Shown: positions 36,366 through 44,944 of the stretch, piece after piece
Layout of the letters: every line of letters starts with the position of its first letter
Position numbering within the stretch: the stretch's first letter is position 1
Assembly: GCF_009826935.1 (NCBI RefSeq)
Contig: NZ_WUMN01000001.1
Coordinates: 62,001 to 126,000 of the forward strand
Source of the DNA: Flavobacterium sp. Sd200
Lineage (GTDB): Bacteria > Bacteroidota > Bacteroidia > Flavobacteriales > Flavobacteriaceae
Reading direction: 5' to 3'
DNA length: 64,000 nt
Translations under genes and position numbers: made by a program
Notes under the pieces: model-generated
The model's input: the letters and a program-made list of their open reading frames with translations, nothing else
What the model was told of the DNA's origin: nothing
The model's database searches: none

Positions 36366-36458
36366 ATGATAAACGAGTTTATACCACAAGCTACAGAAAC
36401 CGAAGTTATTAGCCAGATATTTGTTAATGGTGCAGAGATTGTTACTGTAGAAGAATAA
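36366..36458 (+). CDS. Possible 30-residue small protein downstream of dnaB
   Basis: ATG at 36366, TAA at 36456-36458. The product starts MINEFIPQATETEVISQIFV and ends GAEIVTVEE, an acidic peptide with no signal or membrane segment. It lies 39 bp past dnaB and 22 bp before the bidirectional terminator, so it would be on the dnaB transcript. The amino-acid composition looks protein-like, but so short a frame may be chance; I do not recognise it. Confidence 0.35.
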   Translation: MINEFIPQATETEVISQIFVNGAEIVTVEE

Positions 36459-36480
36459 ATTTAAACGTATTGTTTCAATA

Positions 36481-36515
36481 AAAATCGCGATAGTTTTTTT
36501 TGCTATCGCGATTTT
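36481..36515. terminator. Bidirectional terminator
   Basis: AAAATCGCGATAG / CTATCGCGATTTT with a T-rich 9-nt loop, between dnaB and the convergent PorT-like gene. Confidence 0.8.
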
Positions 36516-36537
36516 TTGTTTGTATATGTGGTGGCTT

Positions 36538-37191
36538 TTAGAATTTAAATCCTATACCTATCTGGAATACTCCATTGTTTATAGAGTTGTTGATGTTTTC
36601 TCCGTCAATGCCTCTTCTTTCTTTAAGCACATCGGTTAAGCCCTGAGTATATCTTGCAGTAGCAAATAATCCCATTGGTGTTTGGAATGTTATACCTCCG
36701 GCTACACCAAATTCAAATGTTTTGGCTTCGTCAGTATCTGTATCACCGGCATCATCATTAGGCCTGGAGTCTATTTCTTCGTTTACAAGAAAACTAAACT
36801 GTGGCCCTGCTTCTACGCTAAGACCTTCTAAAATATAAAACTTAGCCAGTACAGGAACATTAATGTAATCTAATTGGTATTCTACTTTATCTCCTCCAAC
36901 ACCTAAAAATTCGGGTGTGGTGTATTCAAATCCCTGACCCGAATATAAAGCCTCTACCTGTAACGAAAAGATCTCGGCTACCGGGAACTCTCCAAATACA
37001 CCTGCGTGAAAGCTTGTTCTTGAATCGGGCGAATCGAAATCGCCATTTACGGTAGCAAAGTTTACACCACCCTTTACACCAAAACTTGGCGACATAGAGC
37101 TTGAGTTACTTGCGTCTTCCTGTGCGTTAGATACTGTTACAGCACCCATTAATAGTGCACTTACTGATAATAATTTAAATAGTTTCATCAT
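36538..37191 (-). CDS. PorT-family outer-membrane beta-barrel protein
   Basis: 217 residues with a signal peptide (LLSVSALLMGAVTVSNAQ). Beta-barrel pattern: FGVKGGVNFATVNGDF at the start, SFHAGVFGEFPVAEIFSLQV, LDYINVPVLAKFYILEGLSV, AGPQFSFLVN and a final QIGIGFKF, where the terminal Phe is the usual outer-membrane insertion signal. It is an eight-strand-like barrel of the PorT/OmpW-like kind; PorT itself acts in the type IX secretion system, but many paralogs have no known role. Two ATG codons are adjacent (37191 and 37188). Monocistronic. Confidence 0.85.
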   Translation of the reverse strand: MMKLFKLLSVSALLMGAVTVSNAQEDASNSSSMSPSFGVKGGVNFATVNGDFDSPDSRTSFHAGVFGEFPVAEIFSLQVEALYSGQGFEYTTPEFLGVGGDKVEYQLDYINVPVLAKFYILEGLSVEAGPQFSFLVNEEIDSRPNDDAGDTDTDEAKTFEFGVAGGITFQTPMGLFATARYTQGLTDVLKERRGIDGENINNSINNGVFQIGIGFKF

Positions 37192-37279
37192 TAATTTGTT
37201 TTAGTTTTGTTTTCCAAAATTATATCTTTAGCCATGGGGCTATTCTGAACAAATTCTTAATTCACATAACTTTAACCGT

Positions 37280-38182
37280 ATGAAAAGTTGGGTTAATTAC
37301 ATAAATGATTACAAAAGCTATCTTAAAATAGAGAGAGGTTTGTCTGCCAATTCGGTTACCAATTATGCCTTCGACCTGCAAAAGCTTACTGATTATCTGA
37401 CGGATAACAAAATTGAAATTTCTCCCATATATATAACAGAAGAAATCTTACAACAATTTATTTACAGCGTTGCAGCAAATTTGAGCCCGCGTTCCAGGGC
37501 TCGCTTAATTTCGGGCCTTAAGAGTTTTTTTAACTTTTTAGTGTTCGAAGATTACCGTAAAGACATGCCTATGGAGCTTATTGAGGTGCCAAAACTGGGT
37601 AGAAAATTACCTGATACGCTATCTACATCAGAAATTGACAGTCTTATTGGTGCTATAGACCTAGGTACTAATGAGGGCGAACGCAACAGGGCTATGCTCG
37701 AAACGCTTTACAGTTGTGGACTTCGTGTTTCTGAACTTGTATCATTGAAGCTGTCAGACCTGTTTTTTGACGAAGGCTTTATAAAAATTACGGGAAAAGG
37801 CAATAAGCAACGCTTTGTGCCCATTGGCGGCTTTACGCAAAAATATATAAACTTTTATATTACTACTGTTCGCAGAACACTAAATATAAACAAAGGGCAT
37901 GAAGATACTTTATTTTTAAACCGCTGGGGCAGGGGGCTTACACGTGCCATGGTATTTACTATAATTAAACAGCTCGCAGTAAAAATTAGCCTTAATAAAA
38001 CTATTAGCCCACACACATTCAGGCATTCTTTTGCCACACATTTGCTTGAAAATGGTGCCGATTTGCGTTCTATACAGCTTATGCTTGGGCATGAGTCTAT
38101 TACAACTACTGAGATTTACATGCATTTAGACAGAAAATTTTTAAATGAAGTATTAAATGCTTATCATCCGCGAAAAAATTAA
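37280..38182 (+). CDS. xerD: Tyrosine recombinase XerD
   Basis: 300 residues, standard XerC/D length. N-terminal SAM-like core-binding domain (about 1-95) and catalytic domain with the full set R149 (CGLRVSELV), K173 (TGKGNKQR), H245 and R248 (HTFRHSFATHLLENGADLR), H271 (LGHESITTT) and nucleophile Y280 (EIYMHLD). It resolves chromosome dimers at dif with its partner. The lack of a mobile element nearby and the tight fit to XerD length favour a chromosomal enzyme over an integrase. Confidence 0.93.
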   Translation: MKSWVNYINDYKSYLKIERGLSANSVTNYAFDLQKLTDYLTDNKIEISPIYITEEILQQFIYSVAANLSPRSRARLISGLKSFFNFLVFEDYRKDMPMELIEVPKLGRKLPDTLSTSEIDSLIGAIDLGTNEGERNRAMLETLYSCGLRVSELVSLKLSDLFFDEGFIKITGKGNKQRFVPIGGFTQKYINFYITTVRRTLNINKGHEDTLFLNRWGRGLTRAMVFTIIKQLAVKISLNKTISPHTFRHSFATHLLENGADLRSIQLMLGHESITTTEIYMHLDRKFLNEVLNAYHPRKN

Positions 38183-38264
38183 GCAAACTACATAATTATT
38201 GTAAAAAGCTATTTTTTTTAGCTATCTACTCTTATTTTTGTATTGCAATTGCCCCTGATTTACA

Positions 38265-39767
38265 ATGCATACACAAGACGGCACTGAAAGTGCAGAAGCA
38301 TTTTATAAAAAACTTCTTGATGAGGTACCCGGCCTCATTTTTAAAGCCATTTTTTCAGATGGTAAAATTTCTGTGGAGTATTGCAGCGAATCAGTCAATG
38401 AGTTGTTGGAAATAACTGCCGGAGAATTTAAAGATAATCCTGATATTTTTACATACCAACGTATTGTGCCAAAAGACAGGGAGCTTTTTTTAAAGAAAAT
38501 GGAAGTTTCTAAAAAAAAGCAGGAGCGCTATCATCATGAGTTCAGGGTAAAGCTTCCGGAAAAAGGCCTGCGTTGGCTGCGCATTACCGGAAAACCTGAG
38601 AAAAATAACGATGGTACTGTCACATTCTATTCACGCATAAGCGACATTACCGATTATAAGTTGCAGGAGCAAAAAATGCTGCTTGCAGACGAAAGGTTTG
38701 AGTTTGCTATGAAAGCATCGTCTGAAGGCGTGTGGGATCTCAATATTGTAGACGATAAAGTTTACTTTTCTGCCCAGTTAATGAAAATACTTGGCCGGGA
38801 GGAGAAAGAGGTAACCGTACCCATATCTTTTTGGATGAGCCATATACATCCTGATGATATGGAGGCGTACCAAAATACAAGGCAAAAACACCTGAATAAA
38901 AAAACACCTTATTATGAAAGTGTTTACCGCATTGTTACAGATAGCGGAAAGTATCGTTGGGTGCTGAGCCGGGGTAAAATAATTAAATATAATGCCGAAG
39001 GAAAACCACTGAGGGCTGTAGGGACACTTAGGGATATAACCCAAATTAAAGAGAAAGAGATACAGCTTGGCAACACGCTTAATATTATTGGAGATCAAAA
39101 TAACAGGCTGAGCAACTTTGCGCATATAGTGAGCCACAACCTCCGTTCGCACGCCAGTAACTTAAAAATGCTCCTGGATTTACTCAAAAATGCGGAAGAA
39201 AGCGAGCGGGAGGAAATGCTGGAACATCTTGAAGGTATTTCAGACGGATTAAGCATTACAATAAGCCATTTAAAAGAGCTTGTAGAGATACAAACCGAGG
39301 TTAAAAATGTAAAGGAAACTTTAAATTTAAGGCACTATCTTAAAAATATATTGTCTATATTACATAATGAAATCACTAAGCATGGGGTTACTATTGAGAT
39401 CAACATTCCACTGGATGTTACTGTAAGTTATAATCCGGCTTATTTAGAGAGCATATTACTTAATTTTACGACAAATGCTATTAAGTACTCAAGTTCGGAG
39501 AGAAAGCCTGTTATATCGTATGATTTTGGACTGGAGAATGATGAAAAAGTGCTTTCTATTTCTGATAACGGATTAGGCATCGATTTAAAAAAACATAAAA
39601 ATTCGCTTTTTGGTATGTATAAAACATTCCATAAAAACCAAAATTCCCGTGGCATAGGTTTATTTATAACCAAAAACCAGGTAGAGGCGATGGGAGGAAG
39701 GATAGAAGTTACCAGCGAAGTTAATAAGGGTACAACTTTTAAAATTTACTTTGATGAAAAAGATTAA
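38265..39767 (+). CDS. PAS-domain sensor histidine kinase
   Basis: 500 residues, no membrane segment, so a cytoplasmic sensor. Two PAS domains with PAC tails (about 10-130 and 140-262, with HIHPDDMEAYQN and RAVGTLRDITQIKE). HisKA-like helix with phospho-accepting H291 (FAHIVSHNLRSHASNL), in the variant form used by many flavobacterial PAS kinases. HATPase_c domain with N box LNFTTNAIKYSS, G1 SDNGLGIDL, G2 SRGIGLFI. Overlaps its response-regulator gene by 14 bp, so the pair is co-translated. Signal unknown. Confidence 0.92.
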   Translation: MHTQDGTESAEAFYKKLLDEVPGLIFKAIFSDGKISVEYCSESVNELLEITAGEFKDNPDIFTYQRIVPKDRELFLKKMEVSKKKQERYHHEFRVKLPEKGLRWLRITGKPEKNNDGTVTFYSRISDITDYKLQEQKMLLADERFEFAMKASSEGVWDLNIVDDKVYFSAQLMKILGREEKEVTVPISFWMSHIHPDDMEAYQNTRQKHLNKKTPYYESVYRIVTDSGKYRWVLSRGKIIKYNAEGKPLRAVGTLRDITQIKEKEIQLGNTLNIIGDQNNRLSNFAHIVSHNLRSHASNLKMLLDLLKNAEESEREEMLEHLEGISDGLSITISHLKELVEIQTEVKNVKETLNLRHYLKNILSILHNEITKHGVTIEINIPLDVTVSYNPAYLESILLNFTTNAIKYSSSERKPVISYDFGLENDEKVLSISDNGLGIDLKKHKNSLFGMYKTFHKNQNSRGIGLFITKNQVEAMGGRIEVTSEVNKGTTFKIYFDEKD

Positions 39768-40149
39768 CAGCATGTATGTTATAGATGACGACAGGATATA
39801 CCATTTCTTGCTTAAAAATCTTTTTAAGCAGAACGGAATAGAGATTAATTCTACCTTTTTTAATAATGGGCAGGAGGCTATTGAGGCAATGAAACTTCAT
39901 AAAGATGAAAATGATTTGCCCGATCTTATTTTGCTGGATGTAAACATGCCTATAATGAACGGTTGGCAGTTTATAGAAGAATATGCCAAACTTAAAGACA
40001 GGTTCTCTAAATGCGCCATTATATATATGATAAGCTCTTCTAACGATGAAGTAGATATTAACAAGGCAAAGGGCTACGGAGATATCGTTAAAGATTATTT
40101 CTTAAAACCTATTTGCAAGGAAGACCTTGATAAGATATTTGTATCCTAA
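39754..40149 (+). CDS. Single-domain response regulator
   Basis: 131 residues from the ATG at 39754 (a TTG lies just before). CheY-like receiver only: acidic pocket YVIDDDRIYH, phospho-acceptor D62 (ILLDVNMP), switch Ser/Thr in YMISSSND and Lys in YFLKPICK (K118). No output domain, so it signals by protein contact or phosphotransfer. Cognate kinase is the overlapping upstream gene. Ends in a strong terminator. Confidence 0.92.
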   Translation: MKKINSMYVIDDDRIYHFLLKNLFKQNGIEINSTFFNNGQEAIEAMKLHKDENDLPDLILLDVNMPIMNGWQFIEEYAKLKDRFSKCAIIYMISSSNDEVDINKAKGYGDIVKDYFLKPICKEDLDKIFVS

Positions 40150-40170
40150 ACAATTTAAATAAAGCAGGTC

Positions 40171-40218
40171 ATAAACAACAAAGCCTTTTCGAACTAACGA
40201 AAAGGCTTTGTTGTTTAT
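40171..40218. terminator. Bidirectional terminator, 21-bp stem
   Basis: Left arm 40171-40191 pairs perfectly with 40198-40218 (core AAAGCCTTTTCG / CGAAAAGGCTTT), 6-nt loop. Confidence 0.75.
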
Positions 40219-40230
40219 AAAGAAGTATAT

Positions 40231-40391
40231 GAACTGATTTAAACTTTTTTCAATTGGCTGCAAAATGGTCTTTTTGCCCCATATTTTACCTGTTTTATTA
40301 CTTCGTAGCGCTGCTATGCAGTGCAAAAAAGCTAAAATCTGGAACAAAAATCCCTATTTTTCGCTTCAATCAAAAAAGTTTAAATCAGTTC
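40231..40391. repeat. MITE-like element, 161 bp, 20-bp perfect terminal inverted repeats
   Basis: Ends GAACTGATTTAAACTTTTTT (40231-40250) and its exact complement (40372-40391). A possible TAT duplication flanks both ends (weak). No ORF. It includes TTTTGCCCCATATTTTACC and CGTAGCGCTGCTATG, words I associate with repeats in Flavobacterium intergenic regions. The right end is 2 bp from the stop of the next gene. Confidence 0.65.
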
Positions 40392-40393
40392 TA

Positions 40394-41431
40394 TTATTTT
40401 AAACGTATTTCAAACATTTTATCCCAGTTTTTTCCGGTAACAAAAATAGTTTTTGTTTTAGGGTTGTAAGCAATACCGTTAAGCACATCTGTTTCCGGTT
40501 CTGTAGTAATTTTTGTTTTAAGGTCAGCCATATTAAGCAATCCCTCTACAGCGCCTGTAGCAGGATCTACTACCACAATAAGGTCGGTTTGATACAGGTT
40601 GGCAAATATTTTGCCGTCAATCCATTCCAGTTCATTAATATCCTTAATTTTTCGGGTGTTCGTGTACACATTTACATAATCAACCTCTTTAAGGGTTTCG
40701 GCATCTAGTTTATAAATTTTTTCCGATCCATCACTTTGGTACAGGTATTTATCATCATGTGTAAGACCCCATCCCTGAACATCCCTGAAATAAGTAAAAT
40801 CTTTTTCTTTATTCAGGTTGCCCGCATTATATATAAATCCGGTTTTTTCTTTCCAGGTTAGCTGGTATAGCTTGTTGTTAAATACTGTTATTCCCTCTCC
40901 AAAATATTTGCCTTCAAGGGCAATTTGTTTGTAAGCCTCTCCGGTTTTATAGTTGTTCTTTCTTAGTGTAGACTTTTGATATTGCCCTGTACCCTCTACA
41001 AGTGTGTCTTTGTAAAATTCAAGCCCTTGTGTGTATGATGTTTTATCATGCGGATAGGTGTTCACAATTTCATAGCTAAGCAGCTTTGGCTCTATATTGC
41101 TAACCAACTCTATTCTGCTTGTAGCTTCGCTTGTCTTGCCTTCATAAAAAACTATGGCCTTAATATTTTGATAGCCAAATTTTAGGTTTTGCAAAGATGC
41201 GTCTAGTTTAGTATTGCCTTTTGTACTGCCTACTTTAGTATCGTTAAGATAATAAACAACCGAGTCTATTGCCGTGTTTTCTGCTGCGGCTATGGTCAAT
41301 GGCAGTGTTTCTTCGGGTTTATACTGCCCTTTTAGGTTAGAAGCATCTATATTAAAAGAAATATTTTCGTCATTACAGGCTATTGATAGTGCGCCCAATA
41401 AAATGACAGCTAATAAGTTATGTTTTTTCAT
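40394..41431 (-). CDS. Glutaminyl-peptide cyclotransferase, lipoprotein form
   Basis: 345 residues. Lipobox LSIAC (Cys about 19) followed by NDENIS. Beta-propeller of the glutamine-cyclotransferase family (Pfam GCT): SYEIVNTYPHDKTSYTQGLE, GKYFGEGITVFNNKLYQLTW, VQGWGLTHDDKYLYQSDGSE, INELEWIDGKIFANLYQTD and VLNGIAYNP. It converts N-terminal Gln to pyroglutamate, which protects exported proteins whose mature N-terminus is Gln; Bacteroidota export many such proteins. An N-terminal domain (about 25-110) precedes the propeller. A MITE-like element abuts its stop codon. Confidence 0.88.
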   Translation of the reverse strand: MKKHNLLAVILLGALSIACNDENISFNIDASNLKGQYKPEETLPLTIAAAENTAIDSVVYYLNDTKVGSTKGNTKLDASLQNLKFGYQNIKAIVFYEGKTSEATSRIELVSNIEPKLLSYEIVNTYPHDKTSYTQGLEFYKDTLVEGTGQYQKSTLRKNNYKTGEAYKQIALEGKYFGEGITVFNNKLYQLTWKEKTGFIYNAGNLNKEKDFTYFRDVQGWGLTHDDKYLYQSDGSEKIYKLDAETLKEVDYVNVYTNTRKIKDINELEWIDGKIFANLYQTDLIVVVDPATGAVEGLLNMADLKTKITTEPETDVLNGIAYNPKTKTIFVTGKNWDKMFEIRLK

Positions 41432-41487
41432 GTTTTGGTTACTAATAGTATGGCAATATACAACGCTATTTTATATTGGGCAATGGC

Positions 41488-41517
41488 TTGCAAAAAAACA
41501 AAAAGGTTGTATATTTG
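41488..41517 (+). promoter_or_regulatory. Promoter of the SRP RNA
   Basis: TTG (41488-41490), 19-bp spacer, TATATTTG (41510-41517): close match to the consensus, placing the start at about 41521-41524. Confidence 0.7.
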
Positions 41518-41520
41518 CAG

Positions 41521-41622
41521 CGGCAAGTCCTACACGACCAGCTCCTGCAGACTCCTCCAGGGTGGGAACACAGCAAAGGTATGTGGTTGTAGCGGTGCGA
41601 TGTAGGTCGCTTGCCATTTTTT
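41521..41622 (+). ncRNA. ffs: Signal recognition particle RNA, small bacterial type
   Basis: About 100 nt. The 5' end GGCAAG...TCCTACA pairs with 3' TGTAGG...CTTGCC to close the rod. The apex shows the conserved SRP helix-8 pattern CAGG-GTG-GGAA-CAC-AGCA (asymmetric loop, 3-bp stem, GGAA tetraloop), which binds Ffh. A T run (41617-41622) ends the RNA. Its promoter lies just upstream. Confidence comes from the exact apex and closing helix. Confidence 0.85.
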
Positions 41623-41635
41623 CTTCTATTTAGTG

Positions 41636-41657
41636 TCTCCCTTGTGGAGATTTTTTT
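41636..41657 (+). terminator. Second hairpin with T run after SRP RNA
   Basis: TCTCC / GGAGA, 5-nt loop, seven T. It probably backs up termination. Confidence 0.6.
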
Positions 41658-41726
41658 GTTTTTAGAGGGTTCCAAATCAGTAAGACGCATTCTGTTAACA
41701 TGTAAAAATTACTTCTTAATTTGTGC

Positions 41727-42137
41727 CTATTTATTAGTTTCAAATTTATTTATAGTTTCAGGTGTTACCGGTGTAAATAAATTGACTAAATTACCATCAG
41801 GATCACGAAATAAAAGAGAATTGTTTCCCCATGGCATTATCGTTGGTTTTTGAACAAGATAAGGCTGTAAAAAATCTGCCAGCCTTTCGTAATCTTTTTC
41901 AACATTTTCTACCATAAATTCAATAATCACGCTACGATTTTGTGCTGCCTGAGCAACTAATTCACCACCGAAAAACTGCAATGTTTTGGTGCTGCCTATA
42001 GCTAACGTGGCTGTTTTTGTTCGTACTTCGGCAAAATCCGGTGTGTATCGTACTATTGGCATTTGTGTTAATTGTTCATAAAACGTTACAAGGCGGTCTA
42101 CGTTAGCTGTAATGATGCGTGCAGATACTAAATTCAT
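41727..42137 (-). CDS. VOC-family (glyoxalase/bleomycin-resistance fold) protein
   Basis: 136 residues with the paired beta-alpha-beta-beta-beta units of the vicinal oxygen chelate fold: LVSARIITANVDRLVTFYEQ at the start, QFFGGELVAQ, VIIEFMVENVEKDYERLADF and FRDPDGNLVNLF (the C-terminal metal-ligand Asp/Asn segment). It may be a small dioxygenase-like or binding protein; substrate unknown. A TGACA...TGTCA inverted repeat (42182-42197) lies upstream and could be an operator. Confidence 0.8.
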   Translation of the reverse strand: MNLVSARIITANVDRLVTFYEQLTQMPIVRYTPDFAEVRTKTATLAIGSTKTLQFFGGELVAQAAQNRSVIIEFMVENVEKDYERLADFLQPYLVQKPTIMPWGNNSLLFRDPDGNLVNLFTPVTPETINKFETNK

Positions 42138-42361
42138 TTTTTAAAGATTTAAAATTATTCAGTAAAATTAAATTTGTGTCATGACAGCTGTATGTCAGTA
42201 ATGTTGAGTTTTTGTTTTTCAGAATATTTCTGAGTGTCTACTCTTTGAAAACAAGTTTTTTAATTTTTGGAATAGCAATTTTGTGTGGAGACCTTATTTT
42301 TGAATGAATTGTTAGTGTTTGTATTCAATAGGCTGACTTATTTCAGGTCTTGGCAGTAAAT

Positions 42362-42391
42362 AAAAAAGCCCTGCATTTGCAGAGCTTTTTT
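42362..42391 (-). terminator. Terminator of tRNA-Arg
   Basis: On the minus strand a hairpin of AAAAAAGC / GCTTTTTT with inner CTGCA / TGCAG (one mismatch) ends in a T run. Confidence 0.7.
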
Positions 42392-42403
42392 GAAGTTATT
42401 ATG

Positions 42404-42477
<74 letters not shown>

Positions 42478-42691
42478 ATTGCTACATACAAAAGGTTTGT
42501 GTTAGCGGGTGCAAATATAGTATATAATATTAAACAATTGTGATGTCAAGCAAAAAATAATTGCATTTTACTTACATAAATGTGTTCGGCAGGGGGTGTA
42601 ATGTGCCAATTGTTTTATGAAATAATGTTTTATAGCTTTGATTTATATGTGGTTAGATCTTGGTTGTTGTTTTAAATATAAAGCATAAAAA

Positions 42692-42712
42692 AAACCAGCA
42701 TAAAGCTGGTTT
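42692..42712 (-). terminator. Terminator of the DUF349 gene
   Basis: AAACCAGC / GCTGGTTT, 5-nt loop, T run on the minus strand. Confidence 0.75.
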
Positions 42713-42719
42713 CTTTTTA

Positions 42720-44792
42720 TTATTCCTGTGGTTTGTTCAGGTTTCTTATTTGTTTGAGCTTATCTTTCCAGCTTTTCAGCTCTTCTTTATGGCGCTCAAT
42801 ATTTTTCTTAACCTCGTTTACAAGCGGGTTATTTCCTTTAGCGTTAGAAAAGAACTGAATATTGTTCTCTAACTGGAAGATCTCTGCCTGAATCTCGTCT
42901 ATCTTACGCATTATAAAGATCTGCTCATTTTGCAGGCCGCGGCTGTCGTCGCCTTCGCTAAGCTGTTCCAGCCTGTTGCTGAATTTAGCCATATCGGCCT
43001 CTTTTTTGCTCAGGCTAAGCTTGTCGAACAAAGCATCAAGAACTTTGTTGAATTTGCCTTCAATATGTCTTCTTGCCTGTGGCACGCGTCCAAAGGTTTT
43101 CCATGTCTCTATATGCTTTTTAATGGCATCAAGATCGGTGCGGTGGTCTCCGATAAGCTCAAAGTCTTTAAGGTTGTCTAGATATTCTTTTTTCTTTTCA
43201 AACGCTTCAAGCTCTTCGCTGTTAGCTTCATTGCGTTTGGCATGCAGCCTGTCAAAATAATGATTGCATGCAGCTTTAAAATCTTTCCAAACACTGTCGC
43301 TGTATTTTCTTGGCACGTGGCCTATGGTTTTCCACTCATCCTGAATTTGTTTCATAACAGGTGTAGTAGTCTCAAAATCGTCGCTGTCTTTAAGTGCGTT
43401 GGCTTTTTCAACCAGTTCAAGCTTGCGGTTAAGGTTGGTTTGCTGGTCTTTTTTTATGTCTTTATAAAAAGAGTTCTTAACAGTATTAAAGTTGCGCACA
43501 GCCGCTTTAAAGGCTGCCCACGTGTCTTCATTTACTTCGGCAGGAACTTTACCTGCCTTAAAAAATTCGTCACGCAGTTTTTCAATACGGTCAATTTGTC
43601 CCTGCCAGCCACTGTGGGCGGTAATATTTTCTGATGCTATGGCGTTAATGCGCGCAATAATATCCTGTTTATTCTCAAGGTTCTCGTTTTCCTGCTCACG
43701 AATTTTATTTAGCAAAGCTTCGCGCTTGTCGTGCAGTTGTTTGGTAAGGTCGCTAAACTGGTTCCAAATTTCTTCTCGGTGCTCGCGAGATACCGGTCCA
43801 ATTTCTTCCTTCCATATTTTGTGCAAAGCCTGTAATTCACGAAAAGCCTTATTAACGTCAGTGTCGTTTACAAGTTGCTCTGCGCGCGCAATAAGCTTTT
43901 GTTTTTGCTCAAGGTTATGTTTAAAGTCAAGATCGCGGGCTTCGCGGTCAAGGTGCAATTGGTCATAAAAGCGCTCTATGTGAAAATGGAAGTTATTAAA
44001 CACGTGATTATACTTATCGCGCGGAATAGGTCCTGCGTTTTTCCAGCGCTCACGCAATTCGTTTACATGTTTAAGTCCGTCTTTAAGGCTCTCGCCACCA
44101 TCGGCTACGGCTTTAAGTTCTTCCACAATGGCAAGCCTGTTTTCAAGGTTGCCTTTAAGGTCGTTCTGTACTTTTTTAAAGTGCGAATTCTTTTTGTCTC
44201 TGTACTGGTTGTAAAGACTGTCAAATTTGCCCTTTAAAGGAAAATTATATTCAAAATCAGTAGTGTCGCCATTATTCTCATGGCTGTACTCGTCTTTTTT
44301 CTCTTCTATTAAATGGTTGTATTTAGCATAAAACTCCCTACGAAGGCTCTCAACACGATTTTTTACCGAAAGTACTTTATCAGTTGCGGCAACTTTTTCA
44401 AGCTCATCCGTTAGTTGTTCCATGCTCAGGGTGCTATAATCCGGCACTTCTTCGGCATGATCCTCTTCATGGTCGGCTATATCCTCGTCTGTGGCTTCTT
44501 GGCTGTTTTCTTCGGCAGCAGTTACTTCAGCTTCAGCAACCTCTTCTGTTATTGTAACAGGCGATTGAGAAACCTCAGTTTCTTCGGCAATTTCGTTCTC
44601 CTTGCCTCCGTTTATAACTTCCTCGGGAGCAAAAGGCAACTGTCCTTCTGTTTCGCCAACGTGCGCAGAAGTTGCTTCGTCTTCACTGCCGGTTTCTTCC
44701 TGTGGAGTATAATCCTTTTGTATCGAGCCGTTTACCGGATTGATCTCTTCTCCGTCTGCATGGTGCAGGTTATCATTCTTTTCTTCTAACAT
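42720..44792 (-). CDS. DUF349 repeat protein
   Basis: 690 residues. The first 130 are acidic and disordered (EEVAEAEVTAAEENSQEATD, Glu/Asp-rich). From about 180 on, several DUF349 helical repeats follow, each with a W-x-x-x-G-x-V/I-P-R signature: WKNAGPIPRDKYN, WKEEIGPVSREHRE, FKAGKVPAEVNEDTW, WKTIGHVPRKYSDSVW and WKTFGRVPQARRH. The C-terminus is a coiled coil (about 600-685). It is fully helical. Function unknown; related proteins are cytoplasmic. Monocistronic with a strong terminator. Confidence 0.88.
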   Translation of the reverse strand: MLEEKNDNLHHADGEEINPVNGSIQKDYTPQEETGSEDEATSAHVGETEGQLPFAPEEVINGGKENEIAEETEVSQSPVTITEEVAEAEVTAAEENSQEATDEDIADHEEDHAEEVPDYSTLSMEQLTDELEKVAATDKVLSVKNRVESLRREFYAKYNHLIEEKKDEYSHENNGDTTDFEYNFPLKGKFDSLYNQYRDKKNSHFKKVQNDLKGNLENRLAIVEELKAVADGGESLKDGLKHVNELRERWKNAGPIPRDKYNHVFNNFHFHIERFYDQLHLDREARDLDFKHNLEQKQKLIARAEQLVNDTDVNKAFRELQALHKIWKEEIGPVSREHREEIWNQFSDLTKQLHDKREALLNKIREQENENLENKQDIIARINAIASENITAHSGWQGQIDRIEKLRDEFFKAGKVPAEVNEDTWAAFKAAVRNFNTVKNSFYKDIKKDQQTNLNRKLELVEKANALKDSDDFETTTPVMKQIQDEWKTIGHVPRKYSDSVWKDFKAACNHYFDRLHAKRNEANSEELEAFEKKKEYLDNLKDFELIGDHRTDLDAIKKHIETWKTFGRVPQARRHIEGKFNKVLDALFDKLSLSKKEADMAKFSNRLEQLSEGDDSRGLQNEQIFIMRKIDEIQAEIFQLENNIQFFSNAKGNNPLVNEVKKNIERHKEELKSWKDKLKQIRNLNKPQE

Positions 44793-44944
44793 TGTATTAA
44801 AATGCTTAAGGGGTTGATGTGCTTTGCTTGCCGAAAGATAGCAAAGCTGTTTTTAAATTCAAAGAAAAACATTAATTTATAGCGATTTTGATAGTTTTTT
44901 GCTTACAAACCGATATTATTATCAAACGGAAGCAATGTAAAAGC

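Noticed and set aside
37280..38182. XerD as a mobile-element integrase
   Set aside because: No attachment repeats, tRNA junction or phage genes beside it, and length and motifs fit chromosomal XerD.
40254..40469. 71-residue plus-strand frame across the MITE-like element
   Set aside because: It runs through the terminal repeat and into the antisense of the cyclotransferase gene, with no motif.
41420..41605. Plus-strand frames over the SRP RNA
   Set aside because: The RNA structure accounts for the sequence.
42182..42197. TGACA...TGTCA upstream of the VOC gene as an operator finding
   Set aside because: Arms of five bases are too short to separate from chance.
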